A stretch of DNA of 64,000 nucleotides from Aldrovandia affinis (Eukaryota > Chordata > Actinopteri > Notacanthiformes > Halosauridae), in the NCBI GenBank assembly GCA_029706075.1, contig JAINUG010000039.1, forward strand, positions 2,996,501-3,060,500. Direction: 5' to 3'. This document shows positions 23,181-36,459 of this stretch, piece after piece (position 1 is the first letter of the stretch; each line of letters starts with the position of its first letter). The translations under genes and the position numbers were made by a program. A model generated the notes under the pieces. That model saw nothing but the letters and a program-made list of their open reading frames with translations, was not told the DNA's origin and made no database searches.

Positions 23181-25031
23181 ATAGCTAACATAAATAGCTT
23201 GATAGTTAGCTTACATGAAATACATATTTCAGGGCCAACTGGAAAGACAAAGGTGGTGCACATACTTTTTTTTTTTTTCTCAAGAAAAATCTAATCGTGG
23301 GTAAATAAAGTTTTACTCTGGCTCAAAACATTAACTGAAATGAAACCATGTAGCTAGGCAACACAGTTGCTTGCAGCCCCTTGTAGGTTTTGAGATGCGG
23401 AACTACTGTATATTTGTCATAAATGGAGCGGTTAAATCTGTGCAGACATTGGCAAAACGCACGCACGCATGCATGCACACGTCTATATTTTTGCCTGATA
23501 ACACGTTTGTGGGAAAAAGCAAAATGGTTGACCTCGAATGGGCAGATCAGCAATCCTTTAATCCCTCACTGTATGTTTAAAGTATTCCACTTCAGAACTG
23601 AGGGTGCTAAAACAATTGTTCCTGACTGATTTCCCCCTAGACCCCTAATGAACCCCATCTGTACGGTTCTGCCTTTCAGCGGTCGTCCCACTCTCAGCTT
23701 GATTAAAGCTAGGCCTTTCACCTGCTCTTCATTACGGCCGCGACGGGCAGGAAAAGCCAAAGTGAAATAGCTTAGCACCTGTACATTCCAATTCTGCACT
23801 TTTTATATGCATGGCTGCGTGCATTAAGCTGACAGTTTTATCAATCATGGGCTAAAATTCATTTGTCCGAGGGTAAAGTTGAGGGGGCTAGTGGCCCTGT
23901 GCTGGGAATCTACTGGAGGTGTAGGAAGGACTAAGGGGTGGAAAAAGAACAGACTTCCTTCCCAGCAGGCCTCTGGGATGAATGGCCGTGCCAGCACTTA
24001 AGACAAACGAGCACATATTTTTCCCATAAATCAGAATTTTTATGGCCGTGTGTTCTGCATGTCGCGTACTGTCGTAACAATGCATAATTCAGGTTATTTT
24101 GGTGTCTGGTTACAATCGAGATAGTCAAGGTCAAATGTGGCACGCACTAAATGTGACAGGTGTCTTGACAAAGACGTTGAAATATGTCTGAGACCTTAGC
24201 CAACCAGTCATGTTCATTGAAAGCCGTGCTGACCAATGGCTGAGAATTTGCACCGTCCCAAGGGCGTGATGCATACAGACACATTCTTAATGTAAACGTA
24301 AATGCACAAGATCATTTAAAATAAAAAAAAAAAAAAAGGCAGGCACTCAGGTGCCAGTGGCACCATCCAATACATTTGCGTGATATGATTTATTTGGTAC
24401 TTCAACCATCTAAGAACATGACAGGGTTTAATTTCTTCTCTATGTGACAGCAACTCCCATGACCTCTGCCTGATCCCAGCAAAGACCATTACAGCCCTAA
24501 GCTCCAAACAACATTTAACCAATTTAGGAAATTATCTTTCGGAGGCAATTTACAGGGCTCCTCATTACACACGTGGGGAGAACAAGCAACCGTTAGCGAG
24601 TTCTTCACCAATTTGTGTTATTACACCACTGCACCTCTGCCCATAGGAAGCACCTGTGTGGACACCTCAGCCTCTCTCCGCCCCAGCTGACCACGAGAAG
24701 GAGTCACGAGGTCAGCAAGAAAGATCACTGGATCACTGTGGCTGTGGTACTCCAAGATAGTATGCAGTGTATGTAGTGTGCAGTACGTTTAGGCAAATTG
24801 TTAAAGATGGCAGCCATCCACTCCATGCCCCACTATGGGATTGCGGCAGACTCTTTCAACACATAAAACACACAAGGCAATATGCGGGGCTCTTTCATTC
24901 CAGCAGCTGTAAGAGTATTTTTAATTGGACGGGCAAATCTTTTTTAATTTACCCATATTTTTTTATACATACATTATTCAGCTAATATTAAAGTTCAAGC
25001 TTTCTTGAAACCTTTTACCTTTTAAATAATC
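23181..25031. other. Noncoding; complex block about 23560-24160
   Basis: No gene recognised. A T run lies at 23265-23279 and an A run at 24323-24337. 23560-24160 is non-repetitive and enhancer-like in texture. Confidence 0.4.
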
Positions 25032-25136
25032 ATTTTGGTTATTGCGATGCTGTGTATTATTATTTGTACTGTGAGATAAATTATAATAAATATCCCACAG
25101 TACAAATAACAATACACAGCATCGCCATAACCAAAT
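25032..25136. repeat. Long hairpin (41-42 bp arms, 22-bp loop)
   Basis: 25032-25073 and 25096-25136 are reverse complements with about three differences. The left arm contains GGTTATTGCGATGCTGTG. The loop is AT-rich. A transcript would fold into a long near-perfect stem. It could be a MITE core, an inverted micro-duplication or a hairpin RNA. Confidence 0.9.
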
Positions 25137-26750
25137 GGCATGGGCACAGTAACCAAATTAATTTCACTTCATGGATCGCTCGATTTTCTTCTGCGCCTCA
25201 TGTCTATAAACAGGATCTCCTTTGACAGCAGATTTTTAACTTTACAGAGCAGACCGCTAAGGGCTCACTGGGCATCAGCAGGCCAAAGGCCACAGCTCTA
25301 CCACCTCCCACAGGGGGAGCTTTTCACAGGTGTTTGATATGGTGAGAGTGTATTTAACCGGATCTAGGACGCGGTTGTTTTGGCAGGCCCAGCTGAAGAA
25401 CTCTGTAAAGCCAGCTCTTTACAGGGATGTCTGTGGATGGAGGGGTTAAAGTTAATTCGGTCGGGCATGTATACTTGCGGCGAAAAGGGGAACATCTGCA
25501 TTCGGTGGCACGGCCCCATTTGTTGCAATTTTGGGTCTCATTTCCATTTGCAAGAGAGATAACTGCTTGCATGTGGGTGCAATAAATCCAACAGGTCAAT
25601 GCAATTTCGTTCACTCGGGGGGAAAGAAAAAAAATAATCATCCTCGTGCTGTAATCTCTGCCGGCCAATGAGGAAGCAAAAACGTGCCTTTTTGGGGAAT
25701 TCCTTCCACTCCGGTAATCCCTGGGCCAGATGGAAAACGATAAAGTCCAGTTGCCACTATTTTAATTGGTTGGCTCTGATCACATGCAGTTTTAAACCTT
25801 TCCCTCTTCAATGTACTTGTTTTGAGAGGTGTATCATCCACATATCAACATACATATGCGAGTATATTTTTATATCATCTCGTAATTAATAAAAACCCTA
25901 TACCCGACATGAAAGGTTTAAGAGGGGGTATTGAAAGGAAGCAGGCACAGTGGTGTCCTACAGCATAGGTACACAGAGCCATGCAATGGGAGAGTTGCTG
26001 GATTCCACGGTGCTCCTACAGTCTTCAATCGCATTGTATTATAGGTTAGTAAATCATTTCTACTAAGAAAAAAAATGAAGAGGCAACTTGTTCTTCACAC
26101 AAATCTGCTCTCTTTTAAAAGGCCAACTGCAAGAACATTTGGTTGTCTTCTCGTGATTTGCTAATAAGAGCCCACAAAAAAAACAACCTCTGGCTCAAGA
26201 CGCTTTTCGCATAAGTAGCGATTAAAAGGCTGGATGATTGTTATCATGTGACGACGATTGAGAGCAATTTGAGAGTCGTCTTTCTGTGATTATTCATGAT
26301 TGGAAACTTGTAACAAAAACGAAAATATGCCACTACAGTCCCTTTCATTTCGGAGGAATCATTAAAGAACCACTTTAACATTTAAGCAATAGCTTTAAGC
26401 AATAATATAATTGTGGTACATGGGTACAAGAGTTATTTAGAATTCACTGTACTATACTTCATCCCACAAACCGTAAGGAACATCAAGCAAAGCTGCAATA
26501 CTCATGGGCCAAATGGTAGGCTACAGCCAAAAGGCACTTGCCTTGGCCCTGAGCTAAGCCTTATAGCAATGTTCAGTCTGTCTTCCAGCAGCAAGATGCC
26601 AGCACAACCTCCTCATCCAGCCACCTATTGAGCAATTATTGAAACAATCACATTTCAGGTTGTCTGATTCATCTCAATGAGTAATTCCATTAATATAAAT
26701 GAATAAGAATTATGTGCAATCGAAATACAAAGAGAAGTGCAGCATGCTGT
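25137..26750. other. Noncoding; complex block about 25140-25840
   Basis: Non-repetitive, CpG-containing sequence suggestive of regulatory DNA (inference). No recognised protein. Confidence 0.4.
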
Positions 26751-26751
26751 C

Positions 26752-27262
26752 AGCTGGGGGTGGGGGCAGTGGCTCCGTATTGCCATGAAAAGTTAAAATG
26801 ATTCTAAGGGCCATGACTGAGAGGGGGGCCCTAAAGAATTATTAGAACATTAAGTAAAAAAAAATTCAACATTATATCATCATTAATAGAATATTTTATT
26901 TACCATGTACTAATAAAACTAATGATTTATTTTTGTTTTTGGCAAAAGGTTTCCTGGCAGAGAGCCTCTGTATTGCCAACACGGTGTTGTTCATCAGCAA
27001 TATCTCCTAGTATCTTATTCACTGTAGAAATTGTGTGTAATACTTTGATTTGATGATTTGTTGATACAGCAGAGAACTGCAGCAATGGTCATGTGTGGGG
27101 TGGAGCTGAAATCTCATAATTGTACTCATGAAATAACATTTTACATGGAAAAAACTATCCAAAAATTAGGCGTTGCGCACTATGCGCGCGACCTGAGGGG
27201 GGCCCAGCATCATACGTTTTCATGGGGCCCAAAAATCTCTGGCGGAACCCCAGGGTGGGGGG
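26752..27262. mobile_element. Possible decayed DNA element with GGGGCCC-rich ends
   Basis: The left side (CTGGGGGTGGGGGCAGTGG... GGGGGGCCC) and the right side (GGGGGGCCCAGC... CCCAGGGTGGGGGG) share G-rich words in loosely inverted arrangement around an AT-rich interior. This recalls old hAT-type elements, but I see no transposase and no clean terminal repeat. Confidence 0.25.
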
Positions 27263-28990
27263 CATGGGTGAACCGGAAAATCTTTCAGGAGATTTCAATA
27301 TCGCAGATGTGTTCCGTGAGAGGGAACCACTGGCGAGAGATGTTATATGATTTGTAGGAGTGCGGAGCCGAGGCTTAAATTCGGGACACTCCCCAGGCTG
27401 TCTGCGAGTGGCATCGCGGTGACATGAAAATGCAGTACATCTGGCAATTCCCAATATGAGGAAAAAGGGGGAGAATCCCCCGACAAGAAAACAGCAAATA
27501 ATAAGAAACAGCAAAACAGCCAAACTACAATACTGCGCTATTGTGGCGGGACCCATTTCAGCTCTTCAGAGCACTTCCCTACGGTAACTGCTGGTGGACT
27601 CAATGCGTGGGCTTCATTCACAAATTCATGGCAAAATGGAAAAAAAATCATTTCAACATCTGCCATAAATCAAATCAAAAAAAGCAACAGATGCTTTTAA
27701 AATGAAGTGTAGCCACCGCTTTAGTGTCCGTCCCTGTAATTATTTCTCCTCTCGGATGCATATCAGGAAGTTGGAAACTCGGCGGTGAACAGAGTCTACG
27801 CCAAGTCCTGCTGTGTCAGTCAACGGAGCGCTTGCTTCACCCAGTTCTCTTACGCAGCGATGTGCACTTCCCCAAGCCTGGCTCTTAAACTGTGCATCGC
27901 GCTATCCAAATAACTCACAGTGTCCCATGCGCTTGGATATGTCCGCGCACAGTCAGAGAATATTAATGACTGAAGTCATTAAGGTTTTTAACGTCACAGT
28001 TGATAATTCAAGGCAGTTCTGGGACGCTGAATGCATTTTACAGCATGGAATAATACTGTTAATAATCCGCACAATACACGGTCATTATAGCAGATCTGTT
28101 GGAGTCCAGCACTTCATTCCAGTGCAACCCTGGGAGCGATAATGGCGGAGTCCAGGGCAATCAATGAAATGAACAGCTGGAGGAAGCCATTATGGTGTGG
28201 AATCTTCTTCTGACAGTTCATGCTAACGATATCTGCCTATACTGCTCTGTTTTTTACCCCCCAAAAGATCTATTATTTATGGCTTCCTTGCGAGAGAGAA
28301 TGCGTTTTTTTCTGTGGGGCCCCGTACGGCGGTATAGACTATGGACAGGAGCATATCGGGAGACACGTGCATGGTGAGTGGTTTTTTCTTGCTCGCTGCG
28401 GTTCTGTTTCAGCAGAAGGACGTGAGCGTGTTTAGCAGATAACGAGGGCTGCTTTCCCACAAGTAACGAGCCATCAATTAAGGTGTGGGTGTCTGGTGGA
28501 GATAAAATCAGCCTTGGTCACGAATCACTGGGAAAAAACATTCCAGTTTTAATAATCTGAAATCTAAACACAAGAATGAGAAGACTAAATAAGGCATTCA
28601 TGTGTCCGGCATCATGCGTCGTGATACACACAAACACACACACACACACATTTGCACACTTTCAATGTACTTTCGGTCGGCGGTTACTTTTGTCATCTAT
28701 GGTACGGTATGGCAATCCCTTGTAAGGGAATAAAAGCTGATGAGAAGTATATTTATGTGAGATTGTGATACGGGTGAGAAGGGCATTCTGCTGAGGGGCT
28801 CATGGGAAATGGCCAATTAGCTCCCGTTTCCCCTCGAGGATTGTACAGTTGACATTAGTCTGGACTGAATTAATTTGTTCAGTGGACCGCTGGTGAAGCA
28901 GAGGTGCAAGTCAATCTATGGTACAAGTCTCACCATGTTCCATGACTTCATTCTCCATGGATAAAAAGGCCAATACACAATGAACATTGA
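27263..28990. other. Noncoding, complex unique sequence
   Basis: No recognised gene. 27700-28460 is dense non-repetitive sequence with regulatory texture. A short CA run lies at 28625-28650. Confidence 0.4.
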
Positions 28991-29018
28991 TTGAATGCTC
29001 TTTAAAGGACTTGATTGA

Positions 29019-29090
29019 AATTGGCTCTGTGTGTGTGTATGTGTGTATGTGTGTGTGCATGTTTGTGTGTGCGTGACTAGGTGTGTGTGC
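29019..29090. repeat. TG-rich degenerate repeat
   Basis: Interrupted GTGTGTG/GTATGTG units. Histidine/threonine open frames across it are artefacts. Confidence 0.8.
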
Positions 29091-32000
29091 AATGTTCCAC
29101 TTATACACAGGTGGTGCCCAGTGTACCAGAGGAGCCAGTATTCCATGATGAGATGGGGAACATCCTGTCGACGGTAACCCTCCCTCCCTGGGCGACGCTA
29201 TGGCTAATTGTACGTTGCCCCCCAGGATTCCCGGCCACAGCCGGCACTGGCACAATCGGCAGATAACGCTCGCTTTCATGTTTCGGAGGCAGACAAAGGC
29301 CGGTAACCAAATTAGCGGCTCGTAATAAGTTAAGCTGTGGATACATATCGATGATAATACACCCAGGGATAAAAACCATAATTCTTTCTCCCATAATGAT
29401 CTTGAATTTCTCTGCTTCCCTAAAAGATGAAACCTAATTCCCACGTGAGGACAATTCCAGACATGGGCTCAGACAAGGCAGCAGCAATTACCTGAGCGTA
29501 ATCAAATATCATTACTAAAGGTCAAGATTTACGGTCTGTTTTCGCATTATGCGAACGACGGCACTGGCAGAGCTTATTAGAGAATACCTGCCTGGTTGCA
29601 ATATACCGTAACAAGCATGCCATTTTTCAACAGGCAAGCTAGCAGTCCGCTTCAGGGGAGGAAATGCAATTAAAGAACAATAATATTTTAAAAGAACAGA
29701 AAAACAATCTGCTAAATGGTATTCAAACTGTTGTTTCTGTTTCTGAAATATATGTTCAGGGCTGACTGAATTCCAGAAGCATCCTGTTCATCTGGTTTCC
29801 ACTTCCTACTTTGGAGTACGGTATCTGTGAGGTTTTTAGTTTAAAAACTGAATTTAACAAAGCTTAATTTAACAAACATAAAAAAAGAGATATCTTGCCA
29901 ACTAAATTACATCGAGGCAGGCTTCATAGATCAATATTATTACTTGATATATTTTAGAATTAGAAACATGTCAAAGATTATTACTGTATCAGACATAAAT
30001 TATGACTTGCATGACAAAGGCTTGTAAATAAGTATTTACATCAAATATTGACAGTAAAGCAACTTTTACAAAAAATCCCCCCCCAAAAACCCCAAACATT
30101 AAACATAAATATAGCAGTATGTAATGAATTAATAGAACAAACCTTAAGAACAAAACATCTAGTCACATGTTTAAATGTAATAATGAATCAGGTGAAATAG
30201 CAATGACAAAGGCAATGGGACGCATTTAATATACAAGAGAGGTCTGCACTCATGCAGGTAATCTATAGCAAATTTGATATCATTTTCTTTACGTTGTGTT
30301 ATTCATTTATTCACGACAACAAAATACTTTGTTCTCTCAGACGGATTGGCAGTTTCATAATTGAATAGCACATGCCTTTAAGAAGCATTGGCAGTTTGAA
30401 TTGAACTCAGGGGTAAGCCTTTCTAAGTAACAAGTCTATAGAACTTGGGAGCCATATGTGTGTGTGGTAAATAAGTGTTTTATGACAAACCCTTTCATTT
30501 ATCACTGTGGTGGCAGCCCTAACAGGAAGGGACATGCTCAAATGGATAAATACTGAATGTTCACATCACTCAGACATTGAATGTTGCGGACCATTAATTT
30601 CGGAACGGTGGCAGGTAGCCATACGGGGTGGGAGCGCCATCGACGGCAATAAGCTATGGGCTATTACCCCTCTTGGGGTGGATTTGTTCTAATCCCCTAA
30701 TCCTGTAATGTTGGCTCCTCCATGCGGATTTTGACCCTGCATAATGGAAGGTCCAACAGTGACTGAGACTGGGGCGGGCAAGAACTAGTGCAGTTTCAAC
30801 GCCATCTGTGGAGCCCCTGATTGGCCGGTGGGGGGGTCACCGGCCAAAACACTCACCAAGTGTACTCGCACTCACGGGAAAACTGTTCAGCATTATTTGC
30901 AGCGCACCTGAAAATACCTTGAGTGAAATTATTCATTTATTTTTTTTGGCAAACTCGGCCGCTTTGAAGTCGGCGGAGTGGCAATAAAAATTAGGGCTCC
31001 ATTATGGAGAAATAGTGCCTTTCGAAAACGGCGCTGGCCACCACTCTGCAGTTCAAATGCAGCTATGCGCCTCTCCGCCCCGACAGCGGGACACACATGG
31101 AAGCAATTTGACTCGTTCGCCTGCTCTTTTTTCATGCTGCTCGGCTCTTGTTTTTTTGTCTTTTCTTCCCGCAGCGCCCCTTTTGTGTCGCGTTTACGAA
31201 ATTAACATTAACTGACAAATTAGTTTGCAAATAAAAGGGGCATAACTTTCGAATGCCAAAACATGCACTCGCCCTGGGCCTGTGCTTAAAGGAGAAGCGA
31301 AGGCGTTCTTGATGCCTCATTAGATATGCCAGCCCAGAGCCTCACTTGGTTTTAGCAAGTGCGTTACAATATTTATGTTGATTTTAGTGAGCATAAGGCG
31401 TTCATTTCCTTACAATGCGGGAGTTGTATGAACCTTCCTCTACATGGTATTCATTTGAGGGGGGGAGGGGGAGCAAAAGCGTTTGGATATATGAGGGTCA
31501 TTTATGAAAACACTGAGTTTTTGCCAAGAGTAAATGGATCTCATTCACAAAACAGGCACAGACCTTTTAATTAAATACCTTAATCTTCAGAAACCAGATG
31601 CACCCAACTCTTAGGGATTGTAATCTGGAGAGATGCAAGTTAATTACATAATCACTTACATTTGTAAATCGTATTATTCTGAAAGAAAGTACTGTAGTGA
31701 TTCAATTACCGATATTTATCTCTTAATAGCACTGATTAACTAGTGACGATAATCTGTCATTTTGAAAGCTGATATTGATGGCATCAATCTCACTGAACAA
31801 TAAATATCTCATATGAAAGAGCACTTTTGTCCGTTTGAAGTCCAGATGGGCAGATTTACTGTGGAATGTACAATGGTCTGGATTGAATGGTTGCCATTTT
31901 TATGATGTGAACCAAAAGGTGTTGACTTTTTAAATTGAGTTGTTTTGCCCCATTAACCCTTTACAAGACACAAAGAGCTGACTTGGGCAACAACTCACAT

Positions 32001-32327
32001 ATTTCTCTATGGGGGAAAAAACCCTTATATTCAAGACACATAAAAACATCAACATAATAATAATACTAATAATTAAAATACCGTACCCTATGAGGTAGTG
32101 AAAGTGGTGAAAATGAAGATAGCATGGATATGGAGGACAGCACAAAAACATTAATTATAATCCCTTTGAAGAACATTAAAAGCCATCAATCGAAGTGTCA
32201 GTAGTTGACACTAATTCCATAGAAGGTGATATAAATTATGCATCAGAAATGTGTATACTGTATGAATTTGTCTTTAATTAGTCGTTTCATACGTGCCCTG
32301 ATGCACTAGTACCAGCACCAGGGTCAC
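29091..32327. other. Noncoding; complex blocks 29100-29680 and 30500-31330
   Basis: No gene recognised. The two blocks are repeat-free and balanced in composition, with AT-rich sequence between. 31452-31471 is a G-rich run. Confidence 0.4.
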
Positions 32328-32343
32328 GGGGGGGGGGGGGGGG
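32328..32343 (+). repeat. 16-base G run
   Basis: Uninterrupted G homopolymer; length may be affected by sequencing. Confidence 0.9.
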
Positions 32344-32759
32344 CTTTCCCTCACACATACTCCACAGTCCTTTGCCTATCTTCAGCACTGACTTAGAGAG
32401 CTGAAATGGAGGACAATTCAGTTAAAAGATTCCATTTCCAGTGTTTTTTCTTCTTTTTAAAAATCTAAAACCTCATTTGATTCACGCCAATAAAGAAGGT
32501 ATTGGTGGGGAATAGCAAAGAGTTAACCCTCTCACACATATTACATAATCAAGCCCACAAGTAGTTTAGTTTCCCTCTAAGGGTAGTCACGGCAGTAAGC
32601 GGCAACTTAGCTGACCAATGAAGTAATGACCTTAGCGATCACAAAATAATCAGCAAAAGTGGCTACACGGTTGCTAACCAAGGTAACTGATCAGTTATGC
32701 AACTCGTGTAGTGCTGTCAGTGATGTAGAGTAAGATGGCTACAACACAGCAGGCCCTAG

Positions 32760-33110
32760 CCTGCCTGCTCCGTACCCAAAGGCAAGAGACACAAAATGGC
32801 GGCCCTGACTCTGTCTCCGGCAGAGGTTTTACCATTCTGAGCCTGTCGCTCGCAGCGCAGCTTCCCGCCGCCAGCGCACCGGCCGTGCATGCTTAGTCTA
32901 GAGCGCGGTGGAGGGGAATGTTAAAGCGGCATCTCGCCCTGGGCTAACCCGCGTCAGGAGAGGGATCTGAAGCCAGTGAAGCCGCAGCGACACAGACGCG
33001 GGGCTTAGTTTACAGTCCGTGGGCAGTCAGCTCGCGGCATCACAGCCAGGAATGCGAAGCACCTGTTCAGGACGAAGGCTGGCCGCCACTCGCTGTCAAA
33101 AACACGGTGA
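32760..33110. promoter_or_regulatory. CpG-rich block with YY1-like motifs; candidate promoter
   Basis: I count about 28 CpGs in ~350 bp in otherwise CpG-poor sequence, close to or above the expectation for its GC content. AAAATGGCGGC at 32793-32803 fits the YY1 consensus and AAGATGGCT at 32732-32740 is a half-match. No TATA box is apparent. No adjacent protein-coding exon is recognised, so a promoter for a noncoding transcript or a distal first exon is possible. Orientation is undecided; the YY1 motif reads on the plus strand. Confidence 0.5.
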
Positions 33111-34250
33111 CTCCACTTCCTTTATCGTAACGCTCCAGCCATGTGGTGTCTGTCTTCCTCTGAAGGGATTTCAAAACATTGCTTGGTGAAAAAGAGCTAA
33201 TTCACTCTCCGCTGGGGTTGTTTTTGTTTTGTTTTTTGCACTGGGGCAGAGTGCTTCTTGAAGTCTAAGGAGTGGTGACAGATTTCTGCGCCCAGTTTTG
33301 TAAAACCAAGGATCCCCACCATTTGACTCATTGACAGATGCAATTGTGAGTCAATTGTGTGGGTATTCTGTAACTGTTTTGTTTTCAGTGTATTGGTTAG
33401 ATCTTTTCACCTGTTTCACATAGGATACGAGGCTAATGTCTGTATCACTTTACATTGGTATTGCTACAACATAAAATGCACATGCCGGCAAATCGCAAAA
33501 CAGGTAAAAGGCGAAATATTGGTTGGTTGAGTGATGAGTAAAGGAATAAATTAGATAGAATATGAGAAAAACTGCTTCGAGTTCCCCTGAAGATATAGAC
33601 AAAAACTTTAAACAGATGATGCTACTGGGACAACAAAGAGAGGCACGGCACATCTCTACAGCTGGTCTCCCATTACAGGGACTGCAGAGCAGGGGAAAAA
33701 AGCAGCTGTAAACCCAAATGGAATCCAGGGGGAACAGCCCCGTATCTAATAAAGGAGAGCGATTCTTATGAAACAAGAAGAGTCGGACTCTCGTGAAAGG
33801 TGATACGCCTGACAGAGGTCCCTTGGCACGGCCTGACATGGTAAGACCACGCTTTTATGGCGCAACGAGGGCACTTTAGCGCCGCGACGCACAATCGCGC
33901 TCAGACAGCTGTGAGGTGACATCAGCCCGAGTGTTTTGTGTTTTCACTCGGCAGCAATTTAGCCCCTTAAAGGTCCTTTCAGAGCCTCCGTCCTGGGCCT
34001 GCTGAGTAACATGTTTCAACAGTGCTTTTGTTTTTATTCCGTCAGCGATCCACCAGCTGGCCGAGCTCAGGCCAAAAAGCGCTCCATCGCAGGTCACCGG
34101 TCCGGCGGTGCCCCAAGTGAGTCCTCGTCCTGCATCGTCGTCAGTCTTCAGCGGGGCGTGCGGAATTCAGTCATTATTCGACGCGACCCCTAGTTGTTTC
34201 ACTACTGTATGCAGGCAGGCTGTCATATCCTAGGGTACAGTATACTGTGG
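33111..34250. other. Noncoding; complex block about 33450-34190
   Basis: No recognised gene. The 129-codon minus frame at 33450-33839 shows no known domain. Confidence 0.4.
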
Positions 34251-34770
34251 GGCAAGGTTCTTCAACTACTTCTTCCTGGGGACCAGACCATTAAAAAAAT
34301 AAAAATAAAAATGCGGGCCTTACGTTTTCCACATACTGTTTATAAAACGATGTATGAATAAGATTTATTGTGATGTAAACAACGGGAAGCCTTCTTAAAA
34401 CATACATAGCTATTATAGAGCAACCATACAGAAAGCCACAATGAAAATAAGTTGGCTTTTTGCCAACTTTTGTGTGTTATCCTCTGCAATTTGCGGTGTG
34501 CATTAATGTGATGTCATGTATCAGGGGTATGTGTGTTCGCATTATGCATATCTCTTTCTTTAAGTTGTCAAATAAACTATTACTTATTATTATGTCACGC
34601 GTGGGAAGAATGCTGACACTGTGCAAATGCAGACCTGGATATTTCCCTGCTTTAGGTTGTCAAATAAACTATTACTTATTTCATTTCCCTGCTCAATGAT
34701 CCAAAAGTGGCAAGAGTATGTCTATGGTGGGCCACATTTGGCCCCTGGCCACTAGCTGAATAGCCCTGCT
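34251..34770. mobile_element. hAT-like nonautonomous element (weak TIRs)
   Basis: The left side AAGGTTCTTCAACTACTTC...CTGGGGACCAGACC and the inverted right side AGGGCTATTCAGCTAGTGG...GGGCCAAATG form imperfect inverted ends with the 'TTCAACTA...GGGCC' word style of hAT elements. The interior is AT-rich without coding capacity. Confidence 0.45.
34558..34680. repeat. 31-bp direct repeat, 92-bp period
   Basis: 34558-34588 and 34650-34680 are identical but for one base (CTTTA(A/G)GTTGTCAAATAAAC...). The bases following each copy also show some similarity, suggesting a small tandem duplication inside the hAT-like element. Confidence 0.9.
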
Positions 34771-34960
34771 GCAGATATGTACCGAAAGGCATTAAAAGTG
34801 GAAAATGATATTATAAACTTTATGTACATGCGCGCGGGAAGACATACACACACATTTTCTACTTATTGTTGCAGAGACATTATATGTCTCTCATGGCATT
34901 TTATTTGGTTACGCAGTTTGTGAAGGTCATATTTTACTGAAGCTTTGCTTGATGAATGCA
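34771..34960. other. Noncoding spacer
   Basis: Nothing recognised between the hAT-like element and the Tc1-like fragment. Confidence 0.5.
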
Positions 34961-34961
34961 T

Positions 34962-35170
34962 ACAGGTGGTGAACAAAAACATGGAAATACCAATGTAAAA
35001 TCAGTTATTAGGGTGTCAGGCTACCGTTGTTTTGATTGAACTGTCTGCAGTCAGGTTGAAATGTGCGGTCAACTGTGGTTGCTCACCTGTTCTGCCTTGC
35101 ACTTTAAATCAGCGCATGGATTCCACAATCTTGGAGCATGCGTTTCCGGCCACTGCTGCCCTTTGCTGAT
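34962..35170. mobile_element. Tc1-like terminal fragment
   Basis: It begins TACAGGTGGTGAACAAAAAC and continues ATGGAAATACCAATGTAAA...TTATTAGGGTGTC. The word order matches the left end of the 7949 element (...GGAAACACCAACGTAAAG...TTAATAGGGCGT). The right end is not found. Strongly decayed. Confidence 0.45.
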
Positions 35171-36373
35171 GATGTCTTTCCCTTGCTAGTTACGGGCTGA
35201 TATCACCTTACCCATGTTGTCAATTACTCAAATACAGTTACATTTCATCCTGTGCTCAATGCTGTAATATTATCAAAATAAATCTCTCTCTTTCAATCGT
35301 CTGTCCAACTGTCTTTCCACTGTTACGTTGATCAAACCAAAGCTTGATTCATGAAATCTGGCAACAACGCCAGATTTTTTGTAGCATAAAGAGAGAAAAA
35401 AACACTTTTATATACTTCATAGTGTAGAAGTATCCATGGACACATCACATCATCAGAAACATTCACACTGCATCTGAGAGACACTTTCAGACAGCGCAAA
35501 GAGAAATCCAGCATGGAGGTGGTTTGAGGTTACACACTCAGGAGTCTGTGTCACAGGTCATGGGGTCAAAGGTCAGAATAGTTGTTCCACTAGTAAGATC
35601 GATGCAGATGGTTTGTTTGCATTTAGCATTCTTGTTTTGTTTTTGTAATTATTGCAAACAGCTATGAATGTGCAGATAACTTGTACACTTTAAGTGCACT
35701 TTGTCATGTTACACTTTGAGCCAAAGTCTGTTTCAGTCTATTTATTTGACTGAACCAATACACATCAGCTACGGACTTGCTGCATGGCCACACAAAACAC
35801 TTACAAAGCTTAGAACCCCATTAGATCTTCCCTAAATGTTTCACAATAGAGAAATCCAATGTACATGAAATATCCTAATAAATCCAAATTATTGCATTTT
35901 ATAATCATATGTTTGTGATTATCTAGCCTTATTATTACTATTACGATTATTAGTGATATTATTTTATTTTATTTTATTATTAGACATCATAAAAAAAATC
36001 AAGGCGGGGACAAATATTCAGGTAAAATCACCCCCTGCATACATGTTAATTAACTTAAGCAGGCAAGCACGAGATTGTCCAAAATGGCTCCATGCAAATA
36101 TGGAAAAACCTAACCAGAGATATATTTCTTTATATATTTGTCTATAGAATATTCCATGTCATATTTCCATAATAAGCAGTCAGCACTCCACTCCCTCCGT
36201 GTACTAGGCTACTGACTGACGGGCTTTATTAGCTAAAAACAGAGCGGCCGAACGATGGAATGTAGGACATGCATACACTCAAGTCTGCGCTACATCTGTG
36301 TCCTGAATGCCATATTGCAACCTGCATGTGCACACGTACCTGTCACACAGGTGCATTGCAGATGTGTTGTGTA
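35171..36373. other. Noncoding AT-rich sequence
   Basis: No gene recognised. Confidence 0.5.

Positions 36374-36409
<36 letters not shown>
36374..36409. repeat. (AAT)n microsatellite
   Basis: About 12 AAT/ATA units; the poly-Asn frame across it is an artefact. Confidence 0.95.
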
Positions 36410-36411
<2 letters not shown>

Positions 36412-36459
36412 TGATGGATGGTCCCTTGTTGAAAAATCTAAGGAATGTGAAATGTCCAA

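Noticed and set aside
26752-27262. Intact hAT transposon
   Set aside because: Only loosely inverted G-rich words, with no transposase motif or clear ends; kept as a low-confidence relic only.
27155-27556. 133-codon minus frame with hydrophobic start (membrane protein)
   Set aside because: No family resemblance, and part of it lies over the G-rich relic; the hydrophobic run comes from T/A-rich DNA.
28911-29444. 177-codon minus-strand frame as a gene
   Set aside because: Runs through a TG-rich repeat giving His/Thr repeats, with no known domain on either side.
29541-29555. Palindrome TTCGCATTATGCGAA as an operator
   Set aside because: Seven-base arms are expected several times by chance in 64 kb.
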